Assembly: GCF_027923405.1 (NCBI RefSeq)
Contig: NZ_BQYI01000001.1
Coordinates: forward strand, 3,946,501-4,010,500
Length of the DNA: 64,000 nucleotides
Direction of reading: 5' to 3'
Source: Paenibacillus sp. YYML68
GTDB taxonomy: Bacteria; Bacillota; Bacilli; Paenibacillales; NBRC-103111
The translations under genes were made by a program, and so were the position numbers. Numbering within the stretch: the first letter of the stretch is position 1; every line of letters begins with the position of its first letter. This document shows positions 44,501-51,226 of this stretch, in pieces. The notes below the pieces were generated by a model, which was not told the DNA's origin, did no database searches, and saw only the letters and a list, made by a program, of their open reading frames with translations.

Positions 44501-46633
44501 GGTCCAATACGGGCTCAGAATCGTCGCATTCTGAAGCTCCACACGCATCCCTTCGAGCGATTCGTAGAAATCGATCGCATCCTCCTCCGGCTCGAACAGC
44601 GTCATCGCATCGTTGTCGATGATCGAGGAAGGAATCATTCTGCCGTTTTTGCCGAGCACCACTGGCGCTGGAAGATCATTGCCAGATGATACCTTCGTGA
44701 TGGTGGACAACGTAATTTGCGTCGAGGTCAAGTTGCTGCTGCTGCCCTCGTTGTACTCGCTGACCGTACCGCTGACCAACACCTTGTCGCCGACAGCCGG
44801 CTTCAGTGCTTCATTCGTGCTGAATACATAGATCGCTTCGGACGTGTTCACCTTGTTGTCCGGAGTCGGGTCTTGAATATAGAAGCCCTTGTACGCTCCA
44901 GTCGCAAACGTGTAGCCGAGCTGCGTTACAATTCCTTCGATCTCTTCAACCTTCTGACCGACGTACTCGGATGTATGAGTCTCGCCTTGAATGTCGTGAA
45001 TACGAGGCTGCTCGGTTGCCGTATACTCGAACGTATAGACCGGGCTTTCCTCTGCATCCTTGACTGCTATTGCCTTGATCGTAACATTCTCATTCACTTG
45101 AATGGATGATTTATACAAAATGCTGTTCTTCGTTGGAGTCGAGCCATCTAACGTGTAATAGATGCTCGTTCCTGCTGTTGGGCTAGTAAGAGTAACTCCC
45201 TTGCCCTTAATAATTTTACCTGCGCCTGGAACAGCCGTTACCGAGAATACATTCTCGACCAGCGCATGGTCGCCAAGCGGAATGAGCTGATAGCTCGAAT
45301 CGAATTGCTTAATTACACCTGTCACTTTCTCAAAAGTCTTGCCTTCAACGAGCTTGGACAGGCTGGAATAGATCGTGAAGGTCGTTCCGCCCTGACTCGC
45401 CGTTACGACGCTTCCGCTCTTGCTGTCGATCTTCACGTCCTCAAGATAGACAAGCTGCGCCTCGTGCTGGGCGCCGTTCGCTTCGGATAAATCCGAGGCG
45501 GTAATCAGCTTCGCTGCAGGGACGCCTGCATTCTCCTGTACGACCGTGTAGGAGAGACCGTTCACCGGCTTAATCTCCTCAAGGTTGCGATAGATATCCA
45601 TCGTACCTGCGACTTCGATCTCATCGCCTACTTCCGCGAAGCTCGGGAAGCTGTACAGCACAATGCCAGCCTCACCATCCTGAATGTACATTTCTTGACC
45701 ATCAATATGAGTCACGATGCCTCGTGTCCATACATTGCGGGACTTAGGTGCTGTCCGTGTCTCAGCAATGCTCTTCTTCTCCAGAACAGCATAATCCAGC
45801 GTCGTCTCGGCACTGTTCGCATGACCTGGAGCAGACGCATAAGTCTGGAGTGCCATACTGTCTGTAAGCACAATTGGACCTGTATAGAGGTTATATCCAG
45901 CGCCTGTGTTGACATAGACGGAAGCGCCTACCGTGGAGGAGCTCAGCATAATCTCCGTTCCGACCAGCCATGCGTTCGGAGCAGGGCTGGCCACTACAGC
46001 AGAGGTGCTCGGAGCTCCCATCGGAACGCCCCATACTTCGATATTCGAGATACGGCTGTTGCCGGTGTTGGCTACCGTACCGTTATTAATGGATACGTTG
46101 CTCGTATTGACCCAGCGAATGTACAGCTCAGACTGATCCGACGCAGCGCTTGGCAGTGGAACATTGTCCACAACCTTGCTGTTCGTCGTTGTCAGCGTGT
46201 AGGAGCTGTTCGGGACATCTTGGAAGGTAGATCCGTCCGTGCTGTATTGGAGCTTGAATTCCTTCGGTGACGTGTTCGTACCGTAGTTCATCGAGGATAG
46301 CGCAAGCTGAGAGTAGCCTGTCGAATTCAGCTTGATCTGCCAATAACTGTTCGGCGTATCCCAGCTGTTCGTATAGATCGTAGTGCTCGAGCCTGTATAG
46401 CTCGCTGTTCGGTTACCACTAATGGAGAACAAGCTGATACCATTGTTCAATCCGTTGCCACTGTTCGCTGTGAAGGACGTCTCGGACGTAAATACCCATC
46501 CTGCGACCTTCTCTGCTGCGGCTTCAGCAGATGCGGTGTTGATCCATCCGCCAGGCGTTATTAACGTGAAGAGCATCATGATGACAAGAAGCCAATGAAG
46601 CGACTTATTCGCGCTTCGATTCATTCCCGGCAT
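38552..46633 (-). CDS. SLH-anchored secreted multidomain nuclease / double 5'-nucleotidase
   Basis: 2693 residues. A signal peptide (about 1-36, cleavage after ASA) opens the protein. About 45-205 is a beta-rich region; about 285-460 and 550-650 are OB-fold-like YhcR-type domains with chitobiase-like modules near 210-285 and 465-540. An endonuclease/exonuclease/phosphatase domain spans about 813-1125 (VATYNIENFYPG, VVGDLNDF, SDHDPIVAQ). Two metallophosphatase/5'-nucleotidase units follow: 1133-1650 (GVNDLHG, HSGDMVG, GNHEFDEG) and 1657-2155 (YSNDTHAN, DAGDVFSG, GNHEFDKG), both with metal motifs intact. Then come a fibronectin III domain (about 2158-2247), a linker, a beta region, and three SLH repeats (about 2505-2693). 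It combines features of YhcR and YfkN, and should break down nucleic acids and nucleotides at the cell surface, releasing phosphate and nucleosides. Confidence 0.93.
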   Translation of the reverse strand: MPGMNRSANKSLHWLLVIMMLFTLITPGGWINTASAEAAAEKVAGWVFTSETSFTANSGNGLNNGISLFSISGNRTASYTGSSTTIYTNSWDTPNSYWQIKLNSTGYSQLALSSMNYGTNTSPKEFKLQYSTDGSTFQDVPNSSYTLTTTNSKVVDNVPLPSAASDQSELYIRWVNTSNVSINNGTVANTGNSRISNIEVWGVPMGAPSTSAVVASPAPNAWLVGTEIMLSSSTVGASVYVNTGAGYNLYTGPIVLTDSMALQTYASAPGHANSAETTLDYAVLEKKSIAETRTAPKSRNVWTRGIVTHIDGQEMYIQDGEAGIVLYSFPSFAEVGDEIEVAGTMDIYRNLEEIKPVNGLSYTVVQENAGVPAAKLITASDLSEANGAQHEAQLVYLEDVKIDSKSGSVVTASQGGTTFTIYSSLSKLVEGKTFEKVTGVIKQFDSSYQLIPLGDHALVENVFSVTAVPGAGKIIKGKGVTLTSPTAGTSIYYTLDGSTPTKNSILYKSSIQVNENVTIKAIAVKDAEESPVYTFEYTATEQPRIHDIQGETHTSEYVGQKVEEIEGIVTQLGYTFATGAYKGFYIQDPTPDNKVNTSEAIYVFSTNEALKPAVGDKVLVSGTVSEYNEGSSSNLTSTQITLSTITKVSSGNDLPAPVVLGKNGRMIPSSIIDNDAMTLFEPEEDAIDFYESLEGMRVELQNATILSPYWTSGTDSSMLYNIPTRVENDGNEVLTPAGGLVLKEAGHFNPQRLLLAYGNPGQEVSTGDTFAAPITGVIGYNFGNYKVIPAQNSLPAIQSSTVQQETSTITKDDNKLTVATYNIENFYPGVGDVKINKLADSFVNSLKAPDIIGVVEMQDNNGETDDGTVEADLGAKALIDAIKAKGGPDYLYTDVAPENKKDGGAPGGNIRVGFLYNPARVTLSGSVSNARGNATTAVAYDAATGQLTYNPGRIDPTNSAYNSSRKPVAAQFEFRGEKVIVVAAHFNSKGGDNGPFGKVQPPVLSSEVQRHQIATVVNGFVKNVMTANPKANIVVVGDLNDFQFTQTVTILKGNELDNLIDTLPQGERYTYTFDGNSQALDHILVSKNLTAKSEVDIVHLNADFSPSKGRVSDHDPIVAQIDLLGTTPPQGHIKLQILGVNDLHGYIDVKFNEKDSGINKDLDGDGHKDKDLGGMQFLATHIAAKRATNPNTLLVHSGDMVGASPPLSALFQDEPTIEVLNQIGFDIGAVGNHEFDEGTNELIRLAEGGAHPDGKGSPTYKGMEFPILGANVRYKSTNKHAFKPYVVKEVEGVKVGFIGVVTESTPHIVIPTGIQDLVFTDAVEEVNLAVSELKDQGVKAIIVLAHMAADADAHNTLTGEAVDLANKIDDEVDVIFAAHNHKEVKGEVDGKLVVSAWEYSKALMDVDLEISRETGDVVSKTAEILYNLRTVDADVHVQGIIDHYHQLAGSQLQQVVGYNAKDMGKDYPGLGIGVYGDKPLGNLIADAMRAEMNADFALMNGGGVRDTLNVGDITWEELYKIQPFNNTLIKVEVTGAQMKEIVEPLLGTNPVFGPDSHIGGFRYTWAVVGNTRKVIDLTLPDGTPLDPNATYTVVVNSFMFTNTSDRYVRIHTLGQNPVQGPEDLQATVNFVKNYNGPVSYVAEGRIRQVEDPNGDASLRIMYSNDTHANLDNVPRKVTAVRELRQETRNSVLLDAGDVFSGTLYFNKFLGQADLEFMNMLDYDAMTFGNHEFDKGPQVLADFVKGAKFPFVSSNVDFGQEPLLSGYVRNEIGKPAKDGHIYSSIILDVYGHKVGVFGLTTEDTAFLSSPGANITFENYLDKAQQTVQQLQAAGINKIIAVTHLGYEFDKVLANTVTGIDVIVGGHSHTKLNVPVVIQKTEPVLIVQGEDYNKYLGLLDVVFTPDGVLKSWNGKLVDLGKSAAKPFAEDAVAKAKLAVYAAELEQLRKEIVGKTSVVLDGVRDNVRVRETNLGNLITDGMVSRAREMGVPATLAIQNGGGIRESIPAGDINLGQVMTVMPFGNLLVGLKMTGQEVIDALEHGVAKVELKEGRFPQVSGMKFTYDSSKPAGERIVSVQVKTDTGYTNIDPNAYYIVATNAFLADGGDGYTMMKQAKSEGRFYELFEVDYQVFVDYLAKFSSVSPQVEGRIVDLKGQDLTPPVWPSNKSLTASNISTSSLQLTWSKATDNVAVTDYKVFNGTNLIKTVAGSVYSVTVDNLSSSTTYKFTVQAVDAAGHVTTDGPTITVTTDSDSESTPNTNTSGGTSGQPSTTPEVPTEVTSKGVELKFDEKSVKKETEANGQVVTKLEVDAATLTKAFEQLSSSNAGKIAVIQLSNVEGAAKVALPADALKSAAASTAGAVIQINADGKSYDLPLSILKVDTLAAALGTTADQVTISVKIEEVTGAEAQQVQSSASQTGVELLAEAVSFTITAEAGSSTTEVNDFGNIYVTRSLTIQKPVNGSEATAVVFDPATQEFSFVPAVFEVVDGKTVVQMKRNSNSTYTVVKANKTFSDLNGHWSQTDVELLASKLVVKGQTETTFAPDSSITRAEFAALLVRALGLKESKATLSGLNDVTGNEWFAGALGAAMKAGLVDGFEDGTFRPNATITREQMAVMISRAITAAGKRAAGDATVAAKFADGGKIQSWAVEAVAVNATAGIVQGNESNQFQPEKQASRAEATVMLKRLLQHVGFIN

Positions 46634-46703
46634 GCCTAGTACCTCCCATATTCAAATAGAATGATAGTTATCGACTGAAGATTATCACTCCAATGTTATC
46701 GGA

Positions 46704-46732
46704 AGTATATGCACACGTTAAGATATCGTAAA
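46704..46732 (-). promoter_or_regulatory. Candidate promoter of the giant nucleotidase gene
   Basis: On the minus strand, TTTACG (46732-46727) and TATACT (46709-46704) are separated by 17 bases, giving a plausible sigma-A promoter. TTTACG and TTAACG (46721-46716) are 11 bases apart, like two PhoP repeats, but a full four-repeat Pho box is not present. Confidence 0.45.
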
Positions 46733-46759
46733 TCGTCAACTAAAGTCGAATACTTCTGT

Positions 46760-46804
46760 AAAAAAAAGGAGAAGCGAACGACGCCTGCAGCGTGCTCCTT
46801 CTCC
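46760..46804 (-). terminator. Terminator of the ugp-type operon
   Basis: A hairpin with GGAGAAG(GAGC) pairing to GCTTCTCC across an imperfect loop, followed on the minus strand by eight T. It lies about 75 bases beyond the stop of the substrate-binding protein gene. Confidence 0.7.
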
Positions 46805-46880
46805 AAATGACCTATATATAAGCGACCAACCTCATCCTACAGGACCGCCGCTCTACCTATTCCTTTAACCACTGTTCAAA

Positions 46881-48239
46881 CTACTTCCCTGCAGCCGCCT
46901 TCGCCTTCTGCAGCTCCTCGTTGCCTGCCTTCTCCGCATCCTCCAGCGCTTGATGCACGAACTTCTTGCCGAGGAAGACGTTCTCGACTTCCTTCATCAC
47001 GATGTTCTTTACCGCTGACGAGCCGAGCAGACGAGTATAGAAGAAGCCGTCCTTCAGCTGGGTTGCCGCTACGCCTTGCTTCGGATTCAGCGCGAGGTAC
47101 TCCTTGTAGGCCGGGGACTCCTCAGCCGACTTCCGTACAGGCAGATAGCCCGTCTTCATCGCCCAGTAAGCCGTATTGTCCGTGTTGATCAAGAACTTGA
47201 TATATTCCCACGCCGCCAGCTTCTGCTCCTCGGTCGCAATGTCGAAGACAGACACGTTCGTTCCCTGGATGACGGCAGCCGCCGCCTTACCCTTCACCAG
47301 CGGAGCAACGCCCCACTCGAACTTGCCGGCAACACCCTTGTCGACGAACGTCATGCCAGCAGAAGAGCCGACATACATCGCGACGTCACCGCGTCCGAAC
47401 GGCTCGGACATGAACTTGTCTTCTCCAGCTGTGCGACCAGTGCCGTCCTTAATGAAGCTGTGCAGGAACGTCAGCGCTTCGTTCGCCTCCGGCTTCGTCA
47501 GCTGCAGCTTGAGCTCGTGCTCCAGAATGTAATGACCACCCGCCTGCAGCACATAGGCATGCAGGTCCATGCCAATCGAGTTCTCGAAGCCCATCCCGAT
47601 GATGCGCCCTTGGCCGTCCGGCTTCGGCTGTGTCAGCTTCGCCGCCGCTTCCTTCAGCTCGTCCCAAGTAGTCGGCACCTTCACGCCCGCCTTGTCCAGC
47701 AATGTCTTATTGTAGAACAGCACATTCGTTGATTTGTTAAAAGGCATGGAGTAATAGCGCTCATCCCACATATTGTTGTCGCGGAACACCTTGGCGATGT
47801 CCTCAAGCTCTTCCTTCTTCCAGCCATACTTCGGATCGTTCACATATGGTGTCAGATCAGCGACGATGTCGTTGGCAATGAACTCCGTGTTCCAGTCCTC
47901 ATACGTCTGCGACAGCGTCGGCGACGTCTTCGCCTTCGCTGCGGCCGTCAGCTTCTGCTGCAGGTCGGTATAGTTGCCTTGCGCGACCAGCTTCACCTTA
48001 ATATTGGAATGCTTGGCTGTGAAATCATCCGTAATTTTTTGAAGTGCCTTCTGCTGCTCGCCGGCCATTGCATGCCAGAACTCGATCTCAACTTCCTTGC
48101 CCTCCAGCGTCGTCTGAATGCCCTTCGGTGCTTCCTTCTCGGCCTTCTGCTCTCCCGGTGCGCTTCCTTCGCCACTGCAGCCCGTCGCGCTTACAGCGAC
48201 AGCAGCGGCAAGCAGCATGACGGATAATTGCTTGTTCAT
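46881..48239 (-). CDS. ugpB: ABC importer substrate-binding lipoprotein, UgpB-like
   Basis: 452 residues. The signal peptide ends in the lipobox VSATGC, so Cys21 should be lipidated and the protein held on the outer face of the membrane. The family-1 extracellular solute-binding fold follows: IEFWHAMAGEQQKALQKI, FNKSTNVLFYNK, WDELKEAAAKL and the late MKTGYLPVRKSAEESPAYKEY. The FWHAM and TGYLPVR segments are typical of glycerol-3-phosphate/glycerophosphodiester-binding UgpB. It is the last gene of a four-gene C-A-E-B operon with a Pho-box-like promoter, which supports this substrate over an ordinary sugar. Confidence 0.88.
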   Translation of the reverse strand: MNKQLSVMLLAAAVAVSATGCSGEGSAPGEQKAEKEAPKGIQTTLEGKEVEIEFWHAMAGEQQKALQKITDDFTAKHSNIKVKLVAQGNYTDLQQKLTAAAKAKTSPTLSQTYEDWNTEFIANDIVADLTPYVNDPKYGWKKEELEDIAKVFRDNNMWDERYYSMPFNKSTNVLFYNKTLLDKAGVKVPTTWDELKEAAAKLTQPKPDGQGRIIGMGFENSIGMDLHAYVLQAGGHYILEHELKLQLTKPEANEALTFLHSFIKDGTGRTAGEDKFMSEPFGRGDVAMYVGSSAGMTFVDKGVAGKFEWGVAPLVKGKAAAAVIQGTNVSVFDIATEEQKLAAWEYIKFLINTDNTAYWAMKTGYLPVRKSAEESPAYKEYLALNPKQGVAATQLKDGFFYTRLLGSSAVKNIVMKEVENVFLGKKFVHQALEDAEKAGNEELQKAKAAAGK

Positions 48240-48282
48240 CCCATTTCCCTCCGAATTGGTTAATATATATGATTAAGAGCGG

Positions 48283-49107
48283 TTAGCCCTTTAACCCGCC
48301 TCTAGAGATGCCCTCCACGATGTGTCGCTGCAGCAAGGCATACAGCACCATCATCGGCAGCACAATGAACGTGGCCGCAGCCATCATCAGCTCGTAGTCG
48401 GTATTCATCTCGGTCGTAAAGGCAGTTAAGCCGACGGGCATCGTCCGCATCTCTTCGGAATTCGTCATGATGAGCGGCCACAGGAACGCATTCCAGGAGC
48501 CGATCGCCTTGAACAGCGCCAGCGTCACCAGTGCGGGACGGACAAGAGGCACCATCACCCGCCACAGAAACACCCGGTCTGTCGAGCCGTCGATTCTCGC
48601 GGCGTAATACAGCTGCTGCGGCACTCCCAGCATATATTGACGCAATAAGAAAATGGCGTACACCGAAGCAAGCCACGGCACGACCAGCGCCTCATAGCGG
48701 TCAATCCAGCCGAGCTGCGCGAGCGTCATGTAGTTCGGGATGAGCAGCAGCTCCTCTGGCACCATCAGCGTCGCCAGCAGCAATGTGAACAGCGTCTCCC
48801 TCCCCCAGAACCGCAGCCTCGCGAACGCGTAGCTGGCCAGCACAGCCGTCACGAGCTCGCCGACGGTGCATAGCACGACGACGACGACGCTGTTCAGCAA
48901 GTATCGGCCGAACGGCGCAGCTTGCCAGGCTGTGACATAATTGCTCCAATTGAGCTCCGACGGAAGCCAGACCGGCGGTATCGCAGCTACCTCAGACGGA
49001 AGCTTCAGGGAGGTGGAGATCATCCACACGAACGGCAGCAGCATGGACAAGCTTCCTGCCGTCAAGACGACGTATGCTGCAGCCTTTGCGATTGAGTCCT
49101 TGCTCAT
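48283..49107 (-). CDS. ugpE: ABC importer permease, UgpE-like
   Basis: 274 residues from ATG 49107 (GGGGGAGG just upstream); a longer frame to 49143 would overlap ugpA. Six membrane helices of the MalG/UgpE type and the EAA loop YYAARIDGSTDRVFLWRVMVPLVRP that contacts the ATPase. It forms the membrane channel with UgpA. It precedes ugpB by 43 bases. Confidence 0.9.
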   Translation of the reverse strand: MSKDSIAKAAAYVVLTAGSLSMLLPFVWMISTSLKLPSEVAAIPPVWLPSELNWSNYVTAWQAAPFGRYLLNSVVVVVLCTVGELVTAVLASYAFARLRFWGRETLFTLLLATLMVPEELLLIPNYMTLAQLGWIDRYEALVVPWLASVYAIFLLRQYMLGVPQQLYYAARIDGSTDRVFLWRVMVPLVRPALVTLALFKAIGSWNAFLWPLIMTNSEEMRTMPVGLTAFTTEMNTDYELMMAAATFIVLPMMVLYALLQRHIVEGISRGGLKG

Positions 49108-49129
49108 CGGCCTCCCCCTCTCCAGCGCA

Positions 49130-50029
49130 TTAATAATGGACACGCTTGCGTCCGATGTACATTTGCAGCAGTGTGAACAGCAGCGTTACGCCAAGCAGTA
49201 CGTAGGAGGCGGCCGCCGCCATGCCGTACTTGGACTCGCTGTAGAACTTTTCGAATATATAGTACACGATCGTCATCGCACTCCGACCTGGGCCTGCATG
49301 ACCGCCTAATCCGCCGAACAGCGCGAACACCTCATCGAACACCTTGAACGACACGATAACCGAGACGATGGCGATGTAGAACGTCGTCGGCGACAAGAGC
49401 GGCACGGTGATGCGCCAGAAGCGCTGCCAGCTCCTTGCGCCATCCATGCGTGCAGCTATATACATGCTGCGGTCAATGCTCTGCAGCCCCGCGAGAAAGA
49501 TGATGATGTTATACCCAAGACCCTTCCATATGCACAAAATAATCAGCGACGGCATCGCCCAGTCCGGGCTCGTCAGCCAACCGATCGGTGACACGCCAAG
49601 CGAGCCGAGCATCGCGTTGATGAGCCCGTAATCCGTATGGTACATCCAGCGCCATACCATCGAGATCGCGATCACACTGGTAACGACAGGGAGAAAATAG
49701 ACAGAGCGGAAGAAGGCGCGTCCCTTGATCGAGGACGTCAGCAGCACCGCGATGAACAGCGAGATGGCAATCGTCACCGGAACCGTCCCGAGCACGAGGA
49801 TGAACGTGTTGCGAAGGGACAGCCAGAACAGCGGATCGTGCACGATCGCTACGTAATTATCGAAGCCGCGTTCGTAGACGATATTCTTGAAGTAGTTGTA
49901 CTTGGTGTACAGGCTGACATCGAACGCCTTGACGATCGGATACAGCGTGAACACGCCGAGTATCGCGAACGCCGGCGTAAGATACAGCCAGGCATGGAGC
50001 GTGGAGCGCAGCGTCGGGCGTTCCTTCAT
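49130..50029 (-). CDS. ugpA: ABC importer permease, UgpA-like
   Basis: 299 residues, MalF/UgpA type with six membrane helices, the first at about residues 12-32. The EAA loop reads YIAARMDGARSWQRFWRITVPLLSP. Its start overlaps the ugpC stop by 4 bases, which supports balanced production of ATPase and permease. Confidence 0.9.
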   Translation of the reverse strand: MKERPTLRSTLHAWLYLTPAFAILGVFTLYPIVKAFDVSLYTKYNYFKNIVYERGFDNYVAIVHDPLFWLSLRNTFILVLGTVPVTIAISLFIAVLLTSSIKGRAFFRSVYFLPVVTSVIAISMVWRWMYHTDYGLINAMLGSLGVSPIGWLTSPDWAMPSLIILCIWKGLGYNIIIFLAGLQSIDRSMYIAARMDGARSWQRFWRITVPLLSPTTFYIAIVSVIVSFKVFDEVFALFGGLGGHAGPGRSAMTIVYYIFEKFYSESKYGMAAAASYVLLGVTLLFTLLQMYIGRKRVHY

Positions 50030-51111
50030 GGGCGCGGCACACCTCCCGCCAGCGCGTAGTCGCCGGCCAGCCGAACACCGCTGGCCGCATCGAACACGTG
50101 CGCGGTGCCCGGGCGCACGGCGAGCGCGAGGCGCTCGCCCGGCTGTACGTCCGTCTCCTCCGGGACGTACAGCCGAATGGCCGCGCCGCCGCGTAGGCGG
50201 GCGCGCAGCAGCTTATCGCGGCCGATCGTCTCGACGAGCTCTACCGTCGCCCAAGCGACGGTAGAGTCGTCTGCGACCGCGGCCAGCGTCCAATGCTCGG
50301 GCCGCACGCCGACCGTGACGGCCGCACCAGCTGCAGCACCGTCTTCGGTCAAGACGACGGTGCGACCGTCCTCGGCGAGTGAAGCGCCGAGCATATTCAT
50401 CCGCGGCGAGCCGATGAACTCGGCCGCGAAGACGTTCGCAGGCTCGCGATACATCGCCTGCGGAGACGCATCCTGCTGCAGCCTGCCGCCCTCCAGTAGC
50501 AGGATGCGGTCGGCGATGCTCATCGCCTCCTCCTGGTCGTGCGTCACGAACACGGTCGTGATGCCGACCTCCTGCTGGATGCGGCGAATTTCCTCGCGCA
50601 TCTCAAGGCGCAGCCGCGCATCGAGATTAGACAGCGGCTCGTCCAGCAGCAGCAGCCGCGGCTCCTTGACGAGCGCGCGGGCGATGGCGACGCGCTGCTG
50701 CTGCCCACCCGACAGCTCGCGCGGCTTGCGGGCGAGCAGCTGCCCGATCTGGACGAGCTCGGCCATCGCTTCCGCACGGGCTCGCGCTTCCTGCTTCGGC
50801 ACCTTCTTCATCTGCAGCGGAAATAATATATTGTCAAGGACGGTCATATGCGGATATAGGGCATAATTTTGGAACACCATACCGATCTCACGGTCCTCGG
50901 GCTCCACCTGATTCATCAGCCTGCCGTCGAACCGGATCTCTCCCCGGGATGGCTTGTAGATGCCAGCCAGCGCGAACAGCGTCGTGCTCTTGCCGCAGCC
51001 GCTCGGTCCGAGCAGCGCCGTCAGCTCCCCGCTGCGGAAGTCTACGGTCAAGCCGTCGACCGCCTTCACAGAGCCGAACTCGATCGTTAATTGCTCACAC
51101 GTTACATTCAC
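50026..51111 (-). CDS. ugpC: ABC importer ATPase, UgpC-like
   Basis: 361 residues from a GTG start at 51111, selected because AAAGGAGCG lies seven bases upstream; the ATG at 51165 falls on the promoter -10. Walker A GPSGCGKST, Q-loop FQNYALYPHM, signature LSGGQQQRVAIARA, Walker B LLLLDEPLSNLD and H-loop VTHDQEEAM are intact. A C-terminal TOBE/regulatory domain spans about 235-361 (GVRPEHWTLA). Such ATPases can serve several CUT1 importers, but the operon assigns it to the UgpABE proteins. Confidence 0.9.
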   Translation of the reverse strand: MNVTCEQLTIEFGSVKAVDGLTVDFRSGELTALLGPSGCGKSTTLFALAGIYKPSRGEIRFDGRLMNQVEPEDREIGMVFQNYALYPHMTVLDNILFPLQMKKVPKQEARARAEAMAELVQIGQLLARKPRELSGGQQQRVAIARALVKEPRLLLLDEPLSNLDARLRLEMREEIRRIQQEVGITTVFVTHDQEEAMSIADRILLLEGGRLQQDASPQAMYREPANVFAAEFIGSPRMNMLGASLAEDGRTVVLTEDGAAAGAAVTVGVRPEHWTLAAVADDSTVAWATVELVETIGRDKLLRARLRGGAAIRLYVPEETDVQPGERLALAVRPGTAHVFDAASGVRLAGDYALAGGVPRP

Positions 51112-51165
51112 GTTCAGGCGCTCCTTTACTATCGAATTGCGTCGAAAGCTTGCCATAACGGACAA

Positions 51166-51218
51166 ATTATACGATGGTATCGTTAAGCACCTGTTAAGCT
51201 GATGTTAATATTTTGTAA
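51166..51218 (-). promoter_or_regulatory. Pho box and -10 of the ugp operon
   Basis: On the minus strand there are four direct repeats: TTACAA (51218-51213), TTAACA (51208-51203), TTAACA (51197-51192) and TTAACG (51186-51181). They are spaced 10, 11 and 11 bases apart, and are followed after nine bases by a perfect -10 TATAAT (51171-51166). There is no -35. This is the architecture of PhoP-activated promoters in Bacillus, where TTAACA-like repeats cover about -22 to -60. Confidence 0.8.
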
Positions 51219-51226
51219 TGAATGTA

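Noticed and set aside
46704..46732. Full Pho box before the giant nucleotidase
   Set aside because: Only two repeats at 11 bases are convincing and their distance to the -10 is three bases short of the ugp arrangement, so it is kept only as a possibility.
48283..51111. Annotation of the importer as a maltose or lactose transporter
   Set aside because: The permeases and ATPase would fit, but the Pho box and the UgpB-like motifs of the binding protein favour glycerol-3-phosphate-type substrates.
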